The position numbers were made by a program, and so were the translations under genes. From the NCBI GenBank assembly GCA_948329865.1, contig OX415253.1, positions 29,771,269 to 29,835,268 of the forward strand: a DNA stretch of 64,000 bases, written 5' to 3'. This DNA is from Linaria vulgaris (Eukaryota > Streptophyta > Magnoliopsida > Lamiales > Plantaginaceae). Shown here piece by piece: positions 1-12,700 of the stretch; within the stretch, counting starts at the first letter, position 1, and each line of letters opens with the position of its first letter. The notes beneath the pieces were generated by a model, which had not been told where the DNA came from, did not search any database, and saw nothing but the letters and a program-made list of their open reading frames with translations.

Positions 1-449
1 AGTTCAGTTAATATTCAATTGCCAAGCAATTTTTCGGTTTTAAGGCACCGAATCAGCTACATGAATAATTTAGACTTCCCTCGCCCTATATGATATCTAC
101 ATATGGCACAGTTCAACACACCAGGTATGATATACAATATTTTTCAATAGCATTTCTTCTAGTTTAATTCATCTTACTGTGACACAATTAACTAGCACAT
201 ATTAACGACCTTTTGTCAACCACCTAAGTTAATTAATCACAATACTCCTATAATTGACCATTTAAACCATGTAAGTATGAAAGTCAACCGAAACAAGGAC
301 GTTTCTTAAGTAACTTGATAACAAAAACATGAAAAATTAGTAGGTACACCATCAGTCATACAATGAAATAGATCTAAAGAATGGGTGTGAATGAAAGAAA
401 GCAAGACTAACAACAGTGGATGAGCCAAAAGTGAAGTGCATCAACTTGC
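1..449. other. Intron of the CDF transporter gene, no exon recognised
   Basis: This stretch follows the GC donor at 448-449 of the minus-strand transporter gene. The conserved next exon of the family (starting after VKG) is not seen on either strand here, so the whole stretch is read as intron. Nothing else is recognised. Confidence 0.5.
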
Positions 450-2685
450 CTTGACTCCCTCAACACCCAGTATTGTGTGTCTAAAAGGTTCCAGGTGTTG
501 TGGTGGAACAGCAGCATCCACCAATTCCAAGATACTAAATCGAACACAAGGCAACGTGGAGGAATATAATTTCAGAATGCTCTAGTGAAAACAAGTAATA
601 TCCAAATACCGGGGGCGGGGTGATGCTCGTAGGAAGTTTGTAGTGCAAATTTACACGAGAGACTGAAAGAGAATTCATTACCTAACCAGGAGTTTAGAAC
701 TTATCCAGGCTGTTTTTATCATTGTGACTTGTCCTAATACAACGAAGAGCTTCTAAAAGCAAGGCCGCATATAATAATGTACGTACCTCTGATAACCACT
801 TTCAAGCCCGACTTTAAAAATCATTCCAGAAACTAAAAGTCCAGCAAGAGGATCAAGGAATCTAACCCCAAGAATAGATCCACCTATACCAATTTACAGT
901 AGACATTAGTAATTCATTCTAAAGCAGCATCCAGAGATGGCAGCGCAAGCAACTGACAAAATGCATTTAAGTGTTGCTTGTACAGAGTTATTCACCAAGA
1001 ACAACGAAAGAACCTACTTTGCCAAAAGGATTAATTAGGACTAGTTTAGCCAACAGCATTTCAGGTCCATAAGTTACTTAAAGCTGCCAAGACGCTTGAT
1101 CTTGACAAGTGACAACTACAGCGAGATTGAAGCGACATTTATGGAAAAAAATATATCATCACCATGGCTTCTGAAACTAAAACAACCCGGCAGAACTGAT
1201 GCAATGAATACATTTTTTGAATATAGAATGAAGACAAATACAACATTATCGTATTCTTCACTGAGCCTTGCATAGTGCTCGGTGTTATTTGATCAACTCA
1301 TTGAAAATCACTATAGGTCAACAAGATCAGTCCTTAATATTGTAAGCTCTAAGCTGCCAAAGGTGGAAAGCATATTTTGAATTTCATATCTCGTGTCAAA
1401 GATAAAACTTATTAAGGAATAAAAATATTTACCAACCCCTACGAGAGCAACTACTGATGAAATAGCATCGGAGCGATGATGCCAAGCATTGGCTTTCATG
1501 AGTGCACTGCCTGTCTTTTCGCCCGCCCTCTTTGTTATCCAATATAGCCTGGTTAGGAAATTGTAAGGAAATCAACACAACATTAAGAGATTAAAAGATG
1601 CCAAAACCAATGGAATTTGAGCTGTGCAAATGCTGAATCTAGATGTATACAATATCAACACAAACTTTTCATTAAACATGTGAAAATCATCCTTGTCTAC
1701 GAACAATGAAAGTAAATTATTACCCTATAGAAAATGTAAACCATAATATTGTTGTTAAGTATACCCTTCTTTAACACCTATAGATATTATTGTCATGTTC
1801 AATGCTAGCAGTGGGTGGTCCATGTCAATTCCATGGTTGTGTCCAAGATGCTGGTGGTTATGAGGCAAGGACTGATTGACTATCTCAGGAGCAGCCAACC
1901 ATATTTCCTAAATGCAAAAGAAAACAGGGTTTTAGGAAGTAACAACAACATCACAGATTCAAAGTAACATATTGTTTCCTCCTTCATACCAGCAGAACAT
2001 CCAAAGCATGCCAAGCAATTCCTCCAGCAGTTGCCAAAAGCACACCAGATATCCCGAGAGCTCCTAAAGTTTCAAATTTTCCATGTCCTGAAAGATGAAG
2101 AAGAGTAATAAGTACAATGAAGTGTAATGAGAAACAACATATGGTGGGAGAGACAGAAATGAAGTTTTGTAAAAGTTAACAGAAAAGAGACCATATGGAT
2201 GTTCTTTGTCCTTTGGCACCATAGCAGCTTTAAAAGACAACAATGCCACCCCACTCAATACCTAAAACATCATCACAATCACATATTATGCATGAGTCAA
2301 AATCAAATACACATTATTGATTAATTACCACAAGAAAAAAGATAAAATTTTATAAATTACTAACCACATCGGAAATAGAATGAGCAGCATCAGCAATGAT
2401 AGCGGTGCTGCCGGAGAGATAGCCCGTGACGGCTTTTCCGGCGGCGAGGCCAATATCCGCGGCCAATCCGAGCCGGAAAATCTTCTCGCTAGAAATAGAA
2501 TTGTGGTGGTGAGTGTGACCCACGTGCCACCGCCTATGAATCTTGAAGTTGGGGTGATCGTTGTACAAGGTAGTGGTAGTGGTAGTGGTGGGTACACAAA
2601 CGCCACAACCATTCCTCAAAATCTTGATCCCTGGTTTGCAGACTTTCTCAACATTTCTGAGCTTAATCAAAAACCCATACCCCAT
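450..2685 (-). CDS. MTPC1: Metal tolerance protein C1-like CDF cation transporter (3' part off window)
   Basis: Cation diffusion facilitator, a membrane antiporter that moves divalent metals such as Zn, Fe or Mn out of the cytosol. Seven exons are read on the minus strand: 2685-2365, 2261-2192, 2087-1990, 1907-1765, 1548-1433, 883-787 and 534-450, giving 310 codons with phase kept at each junction. Visible marks are a His-rich stretch (GHTHHH) near residue 56, the TM2 metal site ADAAHSISD, the family signature HPYGHGKFETLGALG at the exon 2/3 junction, a His-rich loop (PHNHQHLGHNHG), and the TM5 site HHRSDAISS. The last visible exon ends EGVKG, where homologues continue into the cytosolic C-terminal domain, so the gene runs past base 1. 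The start is the first in-frame ATG of the conserved exon 1. The donor after exon 7 reads AAG|GCAAGT, a GC-AG intron. The MTPC1 (MTP6-like) assignment is by recalled similarity; metal specificity is not readable. Confidence 0.88.
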
Positions 2686-2918
2686 TTTCGATTCAACAGA
2701 CCTCAGCTCAACTAATAATAAATATATTCAGTATTTCATATTTCGTTTCAACAGTGTGATTCAAAATTCGGAAATACGTGTGAGAATGTCAGAAATCTGG
2801 AAGCGTGTGTAATACACAATACAAAGCTCCCCTAACTAATAATTTATAAGCCAAAGCGATGTCACCCTTTATCCTTTTTTAATTTAAAAAACTGTAATAA
2901 TAATATTAATTGCAAAAA
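2686..2918. promoter_or_regulatory. 5' leader and proximal upstream region of the CDF gene, cut by a MULE
   Basis: The 233 bases between the transporter start codon and the MULE end would hold its 5' UTR and core promoter. No convincing TATA box or other element was picked out. The sequence at 2910-2918 (TTGCAAAAA) is the left target-site duplication of the MULE. Confidence 0.45.
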
Positions 2919-3106
2919 TGGATAAAAGCATAAGTCCCTTGAACTATACACGTTTTTGCGACTTGTCCCCTTAATTAAATTAATAAGTGTTTTGTCCCTT
3001 GAACTATGCTCGTCTGTTCGATTTGCCCCTTCGCAGGATTTCGCCCTCAAACTGCCGGAATATTCCCAACTCGTGTGTATCACGTGAGGGTCAGTGGGGT
3101 AGTTTC
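2919..3106 (+). repeat. Left terminal inverted repeat of the MULE
   Basis: This arm pairs with 5638-5821 on the opposite strand. Matching blocks in the same order include GATAAAAGCAT, CTTGAACTATACACG, TTTGCGACTTG, AAATTAATAAG, GAACTATGCTCGT and CACGTGAGGGTCAG. Substitutions and small indels separate the arms, so the insertion is not brand new. Confidence 0.85.
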
Positions 3107-3442
3107 GTCTGTTCTATTTTTTAATTTTCCCGAGAATAAACAAAATAAAAAAATGACTTAGGGACTAAGTTCACGGGGTAAACCGAAACTTCACTCCACA
3201 CTACTTCACACTTAGAAAAAAAAAAACAGCCCAACAAAATTAGGGTTCTTCATCAAATTTTATCTCGAATCACTTCAATTCATCCACATTATACACAATC
3301 AACACGAATTCGACACACAAAAACTTCGAATTATCAGTTTACGACTAATTGCGCTCACATTCACGACTAATTGCGCACACATTTACGGCATCCGATCTTA
3401 GGATATTGGGGAAAATCGATCGCCATTGTTCAAAATCGCAGA

Positions 3443-5178
3443 AATGGCTTGGAAATTGAGGACACGTTTCAAGTTTATACCAGAGAGAAAGAACACACCC
3501 GATTACAGTATGATTTTGCCCTCTTTCGTAAACCCTGGTTTAAATTTTTTGTTGCATGCGTCGATTACGTTTTTTGTAGTTTTGTGGGGTTTTGGTGAGT
3601 TTGTGGTCCTGAAAGTGATGCAATCCTAGTTCATTGTTTATTGTTAAATTTTTTTTTTTGTATTGTTCTGATTTTGGTACACATTTGTGGACCTAACAGT
3701 ATATGAAAAATATGTTAATATGTAAAGTAGGTTTTTTTTTGGTATTTTGTTGGTAATTGGTATAGTTTTTGGACCACTTGCATGTTTATTTTACTTTTTG
3801 TTTGTTAGTGCATGCTTAGGATTTTGTTTTTAAGAATGAAAACCAAATCCTAATGTTTTCTTGTTTTGCTGCAGATCCTAAGACAAAAGACTTCACAATA
3901 AGATTGCATTACTTTGGTAGACTAGAAAACAATCAAAAAAGAATTGATTGGGTTGATGGGCAGATTGCTCATTTTGACTGGTGCAATCCAGGTATGATGA
4001 GCATGCTTGAACTGAAGGCAGTGGGTTCAGCAGTAGGGTTTAAGTCAAGTGCAACCTTCATTGTGGCAACCAAAGATGTTGACGAGATATATTCAGTTGA
4101 CTACTTGATGACAGATGATGATGCTGCAACCAATGAGTAAGTACATGAATAAATATAGGATAGTTGGTGTATTTGCGGTTGGTGGAGGAGTACTAGGTGA
4201 TGGACATTGATGAAGCAGGAATGAGTGAAGCTGGTATGGGCAATGATTATTTTGAAAGAGAAGAGGAAGCTAGACCAAGTGGTGTTGGGTCATATGATTA
4301 CAGTTTACACAGGCAGCTTTCATCTTTTTTAAAAAAATGGATTAAGTAATTGTGGTGTTGTTCATGATCAGGTACCTATTTTTGATAAGTCTAAAGGGAA
4401 GGGGAAAATGAGTGAAGCTGATGATCAGGTGCCTCGTGTTGTTAAGCATAAAGGGATGGATAAAAGGACTGAGGTTGGTGATAAGAAGCATGTTGCAGTT
4501 ATGTCTAAATGGAAGTGGAAAATGAGTGAATGTGGTGTAATTCTTGGTGTAAGGAGATCACTAATAAAGAAGACAAATGGGGTTGAGGTAATGATAATTA
4601 TTATTTTGTCATAGATAGGGCTAAATTATTTTGCATTATTAATTTATTATATGCTCTTGTTTATTAGATTGTTGGGGATAAAGGAAAGGGTGAAACTCTT
4701 TGTAAGGAAAAAAGAAAATTGTTGGCTGATGATAATGAGGACAGTAGGGCTCCACCAAATAGGAAGAAAATGAGTGTGGGTGTACAAAAGAATGATGATA
4801 AAATTCAGGAAGAAGAGGCATTGGAGGAAAGACACCCAAGAAACAGGAAGAAAGTAACAAGACTGGTGGAAGAAGTAAGTGGAAAAAAGAAACCTAATCC
4901 TAAGGGAAAGATGGTTATGAATGACACTGAGTCAATTAAACAGGCAATGACAAAGGTAAACTCCTTGTTCATTTTATCATTTTGGTGTTTATGTTTGTTA
5001 CCTCTGTCATTTTTTTAGTTCATGTATTCTCATATGTGTAGCTCAAGAGTATTTCTGATAAAGAGAAGATGGCATCAAAAATGTCTAAGGAGGAGATTAT
5101 TGCTGTCACCAAAAGATACATGATGAGGAGCACTAGCAACCCCATGGACAAAGCCATAACTTCTAAGCTCAAGGAATG
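3443..5178 (+). pseudogene. MULE-internal PB1-like domain gene, decayed or partial
   Basis: Coding-like pieces on the plus strand inside the MULE. A first exon may start at the ATG at 3443 (MAWKLRTRFKFIP). After a good acceptor (TGCTGCAG) a second exon at 3875-4135 encodes DFTIRLHYFGRL ... WVDGQIAHFDWCNPG and ends at a strong donor GTAAGT. This resembles the PB1-like N-terminal domain found in many plant MULE proteins. Further lysine-rich, acidic pieces follow: near 4203-4348 (MDIDEAGMSEAG), 4374-4610, 4680-4960 and a last one at 5041-5178 (MSKEEIIAVTKRYM) ending in TGA. I could not join these pieces in one frame; exon 2 to exon 3 meets stops in each splice I tried. No DDE or SWIM domain follows, so it is either a truncated transposase gene or a captured, decaying host-type gene. 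Confidence 0.5.
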
Positions 5179-5637
5179 AAGACCTGAGTGACATATAAGT
5201 AGTTTTTTTTTTTCATTTTAAGGACAAGTTTGTTAATGATCAAGATGTAATGTAACCAGTCTGCAGAATATTTTGATGTTCGAATTCTTCAGATTTTGGT
5301 GTAAATGAACTAGGTGATTTAAATGTATGAATGCAGAAGTGTAATGGTTTTAAATAGCTCAATAACATGTCTTCAAACTCACAAAAACATACACTAAAAT
5401 GACATAAAAAAGATCCTCCAAAATATGGAATAAATGGTAATTTTCTGTGCAAAATTAACTCAGGAGGCAAATCGCAACACAATAGTTCAAGGGGTACGAT
5501 AACATAGTTCAGAGGACAAATCGCAACACAATAGTTTAGGGGGTACATTTGCATAGTTTAAGGGGCAATGCGCACTAATAAGCATAGTTTAAGGGAGAAT
5601 ATGCATGAGCTTTACAGCCCATAATATGTACCAAAAA

Positions 5638-5821
5638 TGCCCTTCTGACCCTCACGTGAGTCGCACGAGAATGGAATATTTTGAGGAATATTCGACAGAA
5701 TCCGGCGAAGGAGCAAATCGAACAAACGAGCATAGTTCAAGGGGCAAAACGCTTATTAATTTAGTTCAAGGAGCAAGTCGCAAAAACGTGTATAGTTCAG
5801 GAGGCTTGATGCTTTTATCCC
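5638..5821 (-). repeat. Right terminal inverted repeat of the MULE
   Basis: Reverse complement of the left arm at 2919-3106. It starts inward of CCCTCACGTGAG and ends GCTTTTATCCC, directly followed by the right TTGCAAAAA duplication at 5822-5830. Confidence 0.85.
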
Positions 5822-5830
5822 TTGCAAAAA

Positions 5831-6796
5831 ATCAAAAATTTAACTGAAATTGTGCCTCCCTCCCTTCCTCCCTTTTAATCTAAATTAACAAATCAAAGAA
5901 TAAAAAAAATATTGACACATAGTAATTCAACGGTGAGATTAGCAGCAAAACAACTGAGAAATTTAAAATATTTTTACTGCCTTCAACCAAGTAATTATTA
6001 TATATATCAATAACGACCCAACACCCATCTATCCCACCGTGTATTCGTGTATTGGTGATAGTGGATGCACATACAACAGCGGCACCTAATAATCTCTTCT
6101 CCAACAATTTAACTAATTAAATATAACTAATTAAATATGTGTACTGTACCGTCTTATTATTTGCTCTTCTTCTCCAAACCCCCAACTTCTTATGACATCA
6201 ACTTGCATTCTCCAATAACGATTAGAAATACCAGGCAGGAAGGATTACTCCACAAATACCAAGTCTACTTCAATTAATAATACATTTAATGTTATGTTGT
6301 GTACACCTCAAACACACATAATTACAGTTAAGCATTTTCCGATTAAGCCCAAGGACAAATTTCTGCAACCGTCCCTTTTAGCTTTAGGTTTTGATCTTAT
6401 GAATGAATTGGCCCAATCACCGAAACTACAGATTTTACGTTGTTTGTATTTATCAACAGCTCATCGTTGCTTTCAATTCTCTGCATTAATTAATTAATAA
6501 CCATCAGACATTGATGGAGAATTTCTGATAATTACCAGTTTTACCGAGTCAATACTACAACAGAGTTTGTTCCAACGAGTGTTGCCTACATCGGACGTAC
6601 AATCAGGGATATCATCAACCAATCAGTTTTTAATTTTACAGACAAAAGGGTTAACATGATATAACCATTTCAGTAGCAACGTAACAAGAATGCCTAGTTC
6701 TATAACCAACCAACCGCCAAAATTCAAACTCCGCCCTATTTTTCTTCATTCTCATCTCGCTTATCTCCAAAGCAAAAACAAACAAAATACACCTAT
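5831..6796. other. Intergenic spacer / 3' flank of LUMINIDEPENDENS
   Basis: AT-rich sequence between the MULE and the LUMINIDEPENDENS stop codon. The part nearest 6796 is presumably the 3' UTR of that minus-strand gene. No coding sequence, RNA gene or repeat family is recognised. Confidence 0.6.
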
Positions 6797-9700
6797 CTAT
6801 CTTCTCTGATCCCGCCATCTTTTATTTCCACCGAAACCACGATCTCTATAATTAGAAGGCTGTTGTGCCCCATTCTGCTGCATTGGACTCGATCCATATC
6901 TCAAGTTCGCTTGTTGTTCTTGATAATTCCGGCCCTGTACATATTCATGACGTCTAGATGGACTGTTATCCGGGCTCCACGACTCATACCCGGGTCGCCC
7001 CACCCCCCGGTTTCTACCATCCCAGGTACCTGCGGGTAATGCACCCTGCACAGGTCCTCCTCCTCCTCCTCTAGTGTATGCATCGTAATTATTAGGCATT
7101 GGATTCTTTTGGTATTGATACATCGGTTCAACATCTTGCCTTGCTCTTAATGAATTAGAAACTGTATGTTGTTCTCTCGGGTAGGGGGGGATCTGTTCTG
7201 ATGGTACATACGATGGAGTCGTAGCCGTCCAATTATTATTGGCCATGATATTTTCATTAATCATATTATGTGGGTTCAGATTTTGTATATTGGTGGAATT
7301 AAGCCGTTGATGGTAATTAAGTCCATTGGAAGGACTATGGTGCCACTGTTCATTCAACTGAACAGAAGGTTGCAGAGATACCAACGGCATGTGGGCCACA
7401 TGTTGAACTGTTGCTTGTGGTCGGATATTGCCATTGCCCATTCCATGTTGTCTAGAAAATGGATTTCTTGAGAAGTCTGGCTTCCCTCCATTCTGCATTA
7501 AATAATTAATAAATGAAATATCAGTTGTAATTCTCAGCAGAAAACTCCCATCAAGTGAAATGTATATAAATATAATATATAATATAATAATTGTGTCTCC
7601 TTTTCCAACAACTTCTAATTCATCCGGAAGGAACTAGTTGTGTGGTTCAAAATGAGTTAAGAAGGAGAAGAAGTAAGAGAGGTTGTTTGCAACTTGTACA
7701 ACGTAGTTTGTATTCATTTTTTCATGAATAGTATGCGTGTAGTTTGTGTTTTATATATATATGTATCCTTCATTTCGCTTTGCATGTTGACTGAACGCAA
7801 AGACAAGTAGATATAGATGACTGTAATCACACAACACTAGATGAAAAAAGATTGTTAAAGTAGTCCGGGATTTTGTATAAGATCTCAGAATTCGCATACA
7901 AAATGCTCTAAAATCACGCACCGGAACAGGGTCGCTCGACGGAGTTGGAGACGGTAGAGAAACCTCAACTGTATTGTCTATTTTCCCATGCTGACCATTC
8001 GACCCGCTAGCCTTGATCATATCAAGCAGCTTCACGATGGCATCACTTGGCAGATTTCCACCTTGTCCTGAAGTTAATGCAAAAACCAACTCGGGGTTTT
8101 TGAGCAGTTCACTCAGTAACTCGAGGTCGGGTTCTGGCATACTACTAGAAGATGCCACAGCCACAGCTGAACCATTTTCCTTGATAAGATTATCAGAACT
8201 CGTAGGTGATTCGAGGGGTTCAGTGTCAGGTAACTGTTCAATGGGGATTACTGGCGTTAGGGTGTCATCGTGGTCCATTTCGCGGTCCCAAGGTTCTCTA
8301 GGATTTGACGGGATTTCTTGTGCACTCCTGTAAAAAGTTTCACGCTCACGTTTGTTTCTATTTTTCTGAACTTCAACTTCTTTGCTGTTAGCACCAACAC
8401 CGACATGCCATTCGTCACTGATTTTTATTTCTGCATGAATCAAACAAATAGTTGCCCAATTAAAGACGGATAAATGAGAAAAAAAACTAGAAGTCTGAGC
8501 TGTAACCCAAATGCCAATGATGTACTCGAATCATCCATTCTTTAATACAAAGTAGAAAACCTTAACTACAATGCTGTTTGTCGGCTACAATGATACAAAT
8601 CTAAGTGAAAAGAACCGACAACATACATTCGTAGCATCAAATTACAGAAGTCTCACATCTCATGCACGATGAAAAATAAATAAAAATCCAACTCCCGTGC
8701 AATCTTGAAAGTTACACACAAATACACCCTGCAACCTCAACTCTACTTCAATCAAATACTCTCCACCAAACTTCAAATGCGTATGATCCTTTCTCGTTAC
8801 ATTCTAATCACTGCATTTTATTTAACGTGATTGGTACCTTTTGCATTCCCATCAGGTCAATATCGATGCTGGTGCATCATTGAGACGACAGGCCAATCAA
8901 TCAACTGAATATATTATTACACAGCACAAATCGTGTCCATTTCATTGCTTTACTTCGTTGTATGTTTAGATTTATTTGACGGCTGAATATTTTCAAAGTG
9001 CGAAGCAATTTATAACTCCGATTCTAGTAAGTACTTAAACTCGAGAATAGTTGAAGAGAATGGTTATTTGCGTAAAACAAAATTATTATAATCAGTTTTT
9101 TTCCAACCATATAGCATTATTTGACTGGAACGGTTTTTATGAAGGGACTGAATAGGGAACTAATTGATATTAATCTAGCCAACAGAGTACTCTATTATAG
9201 ACCAACTTCATCCTTGCAACAGATAAACTGCTCTGGCTCACAACAACGAGAATATCTAGCTTAGTAAAAACCAAATTTTCAGTGTGTTTGCTTCTGAAGA
9301 ATTGGATGAAACAAATAAAAGAGTGGAAATCAGATTGGTGGCAACCACAGTGTTAAATATCCTCAACGAGAAAGAGTTGCAACTCCCAACCCTTATCCAA
9401 TACAACAAAATCATAGTATTAGGTAAAGATAGAACCAAAATACATGATTACTACTGTTTTAAGAACGTCACTTGCGCAATTCCACCATTATGTATGTCTC
9501 TTTTCTTGTGGCTTCTTTTGTTTTTAAAAGCAAAAAGTCCAATACGTGCCAAAAAGAATCTAAAAACAGAAAGTAGAACCGAAAACTATTTCCAAATGAT
9601 AATTCAACATTTACTTTCTTATCGTTTAGTTAATCACAGCATCTTTATTGCAACCGAACAATCAACCCTATAATTTAGCTGTCAAAACTTTACACAGGTA

Positions 9701-12700
9701 ACGGGTTCAAGTCCTGGTAGCGGCCTCTTGTCAAATTTGACAGGGGAAGGCTTGCCCCTTATACACCCTTGCGGTGGGACCCTTCCCCGGACCCTCGCAT
9801 TGCGGGGATGCTTTCGTGCACCGGGTTGCCCCTCTTAGAATTTTACACAGGTAAACAAGGGATGAAAATAAAATTGGTACGATAGCGGCCAAATAATTAA
9901 TATAAATCAAATTTCTCAAAAAACTTGACGTAGGCAAAATCTTTCAAGCTCTCGTTGACTATCATTCGTATAATACAAATGTGAAAGGCTCAATTTTGTT
10001 GGGTTATGCTGCACCCGCATTTTTTAAGGCATTCAATAATCTACAGTCTACACAAAATCAATAGTGTTTTTTCTCATAATACTGATACGCACATCAATTT
10101 ATATTCCATGACGTCAGACCATTCACTATATCTCACATTGATGCAGATACAAATTTCAAAACTAATTTGAAAATAGAAAAATAGAGATCCAATTTCTGCA
10201 TAGTTAAAGGTGAAAAGACACCAGGAGCAGTAGAGGAAAATGTTTTCCTCTCAACCAATATACAAAGTAATGTTTTAAGACATTTTGTCAAATTTCTTGC
10301 GAAGAAAAAGCCTAATAAAGAGAAAAACCCAACTTCTTTTATCATTAGCCCCGCTGGAATATAAGGTGCAACAAAAACTTTTAAGACCAAGAGACAAGAA
10401 TTGGAGGAAAACCTACCTGGAGGTACACGCCATGGTATCTGTGTTCTCTTGTACTTTTTCAACGGAGGTTCCTCTAAATTAAGAGGTCCCTGTCGATTTG
10501 CTGCTTCGGAGAGACCGTTTTCAACTTTGCTCCGCTCCTCCAGCTCCAGGCGAGCATAAGATTTATTAACTGAAGGAGAAGCACTGGCCTGTGAAGAGGT
10601 ACTCCTATTCTGCAATTCAGGCTTTACCTGACTATCAGAATCCATATTTGTCTTCCCATGCTTACTCTGCATGAATTGGGCACGCATCTTTGCTTTCTGA
10701 ATATCATCAGCTGAGAGTGGGCGGCTGCGAGTCGCAGGTGTTGATTTTGCAACATGGGGAGTCCTCACTGCCATTTTTTGACTAGGATGCTCCACCATCT
10801 GAACTTTTCGGCGCTCTCGTGTATCTATTAGTAGTTAAAGTCATACAAATTCCAGAACCAAGAAAACGACAGGGATGCAAGAAGGAAGCTGAATGTCTCA
10901 AGGACAAGAAATTCTACCAGATAACTTATATACCATTATCAATCAGACAAGAAATATAAGCAACTGAAGAATGAAATTCAAGGAGTGCTTCTCTTGCAAA
11001 AGATCAATCATCGAGCCCAACGCATGGCTTTTTCCCTTTTACATGCAGAATTTAGTCATTAACTTCCTATTCAGCTATTGAATTGTTTGGTAGAGTCAGG
11101 AATTGGCAAACAGAACCTCAAACTACTATCAGGCAACCATTTGTAAATGCCAAACATCAAATTACTTGTCTTTGCGTACCCCTCGGTGCTGCTTGTTTTA
11201 TGGATTTCAGCCGATAAATCAGAATCTCCCTTAGTGTGCTGAACTGGAGTTATACAATCCTATGATTCTACTCTTGATATTCAATGTTTGACCTATCTGT
11301 ACTGTTTTATCCACAATAACTTCCTATAGTTAGTTTTCTTTCAGCAAACATCGATGCTTGCTTTTTCTGCCTCTCATTCATCATCTTGAAAGCCTTATAA
11401 TGCTAATCCGAGGAAATTCTATATTACAAAGAATTGCATGTACAGATGACAATACCTATAAGTCTAATGATTGGTTTTACTCTCTGCCAACCATTATTGC
11501 AGGAGACCTGGCATCTCAAAGATTTTGTTACATTGAAAAGGGGAAGTGTGTAATTTTAGGAATAAAAGGCTTTCATGGTTGATGTCCAAATTAATTTAAT
11601 TCACCAGCTCGTCGATTCAGAATAATTCAAGCATTTCTGTGGTGTTCAAAAATGAGAACCCTACCGTCAGCTCAAACCACCCACCCTCTTCTGCGGAGAA
11701 ACTTGTTTGCACTCCAAGGTGAATTCACCACCCCACTTATTTAATCAAGCAAATCAGCTACATGTACAGATTTGAACAAACAATGCATCTTGTTACAGAA
11801 TCAGTACTGATTACATAACATTCCCACATTTCGCCACTGTATAATTAAGTCCAAAGCCCAAAAAAAAGGGGGGAAGGGCAAGAGAACGAATCAGTTTCAT
11901 TAGGATTTTAGAATGGGATTAGCATTTCCATACTTTTAAGCTCTCATTCGATATTCTAAGACTTCACTTTAACCTTCATCCGGAAAAGATCTTTAGTGTT
12001 TTAACTGCTGTTGTCTCTAATAAGATGATACGATTTTAATTAATTAGAAACAAGGATTAAATTATAAAATACATGCAACAGTAATGAACTCAAATAATTG
12101 AGTTGCAAAGTCCATGGAATTTCTGGAGATGGTTCTCGATTGAAACTAAATGCTACTAGATTACGGTCAGATGTACATTTCAATTCAACTTTCAGTTTTT
12201 CCTTCAACCGCGTCATTTGATATCAGGCAGACAGGCACTGGTGTACCAACCAAGTATTTAACCAAACCCGGAATTCCAACCCCCTGCACTCACGACAAAT
12301 AATTACACCTTCGTCTCGTTTTCCATTATCCAAAAACAGTCATATTTTCTCGTACTTGCGATGCATGGAGTGCTTTAGCTTCTACCATTAATCTCATAGA
12401 GAGAAATTTTGCAAGTTCCATTCCCAAAATAGAACTATGTAATACAATCATAAAAAAATTAGAAAAATACGATTTGCGGCAATGACGTTCTTGGTAGTTA
12501 AATACTAGTTATGATATATTTCTACAAATGTATGTATGCACAAGCTGGAGATGGAGCATCTCTAGCATCATCCAGCAAGCGGTTAGATACTAGTTGTGAT
12601 ATATTTCTAAGTGTATGTATGCACAGCCTTGAGATAAGCCCTCCTTTTAGTATCATCCAGTAACAAAACATTAATGCATATTTCATTTACCAACAATTCA

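Larger units (their letters stand above)
2919..5821. mobile_element. Mutator-like element (MULE) with long TIRs and 9-bp TSD
   Basis: A 2.9-kb DNA transposon. The left end (from 2919, reading GGATAAAAGCAT) and the right end (to 5821, complement GGGATAAAAGCAT) form terminal inverted repeats of about 185-190 bp. They share blocks such as TATACACGTTTTTGCGACTTG, TTCGATTTG and CACGTGAGGGTCAG. The element is flanked by identical 9-bp copies of TTGCAAAAA at 2910-2918 and 5822-5830, the duplication size expected for Mutator. Inside is a split PB1-like coding region but no MULE transposase DDE domain or SWIM finger, so the copy is non-autonomous. It lies between the promoter side of the transporter gene and the 3' side of LUMINIDEPENDENS. 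Confidence 0.88.

Noticed and set aside
9284..9673. A 129-codon plus-strand frame
   Set aside because: It lies wholly within LD intron 11, has no recognised domain and reads as chance.
9690..9850. A tRNA gene (B-box-like GGTTCAAGTCC)
   Set aside because: No A box or cloverleaf; the following sequence matches an Au-like SINE and has TSDs.
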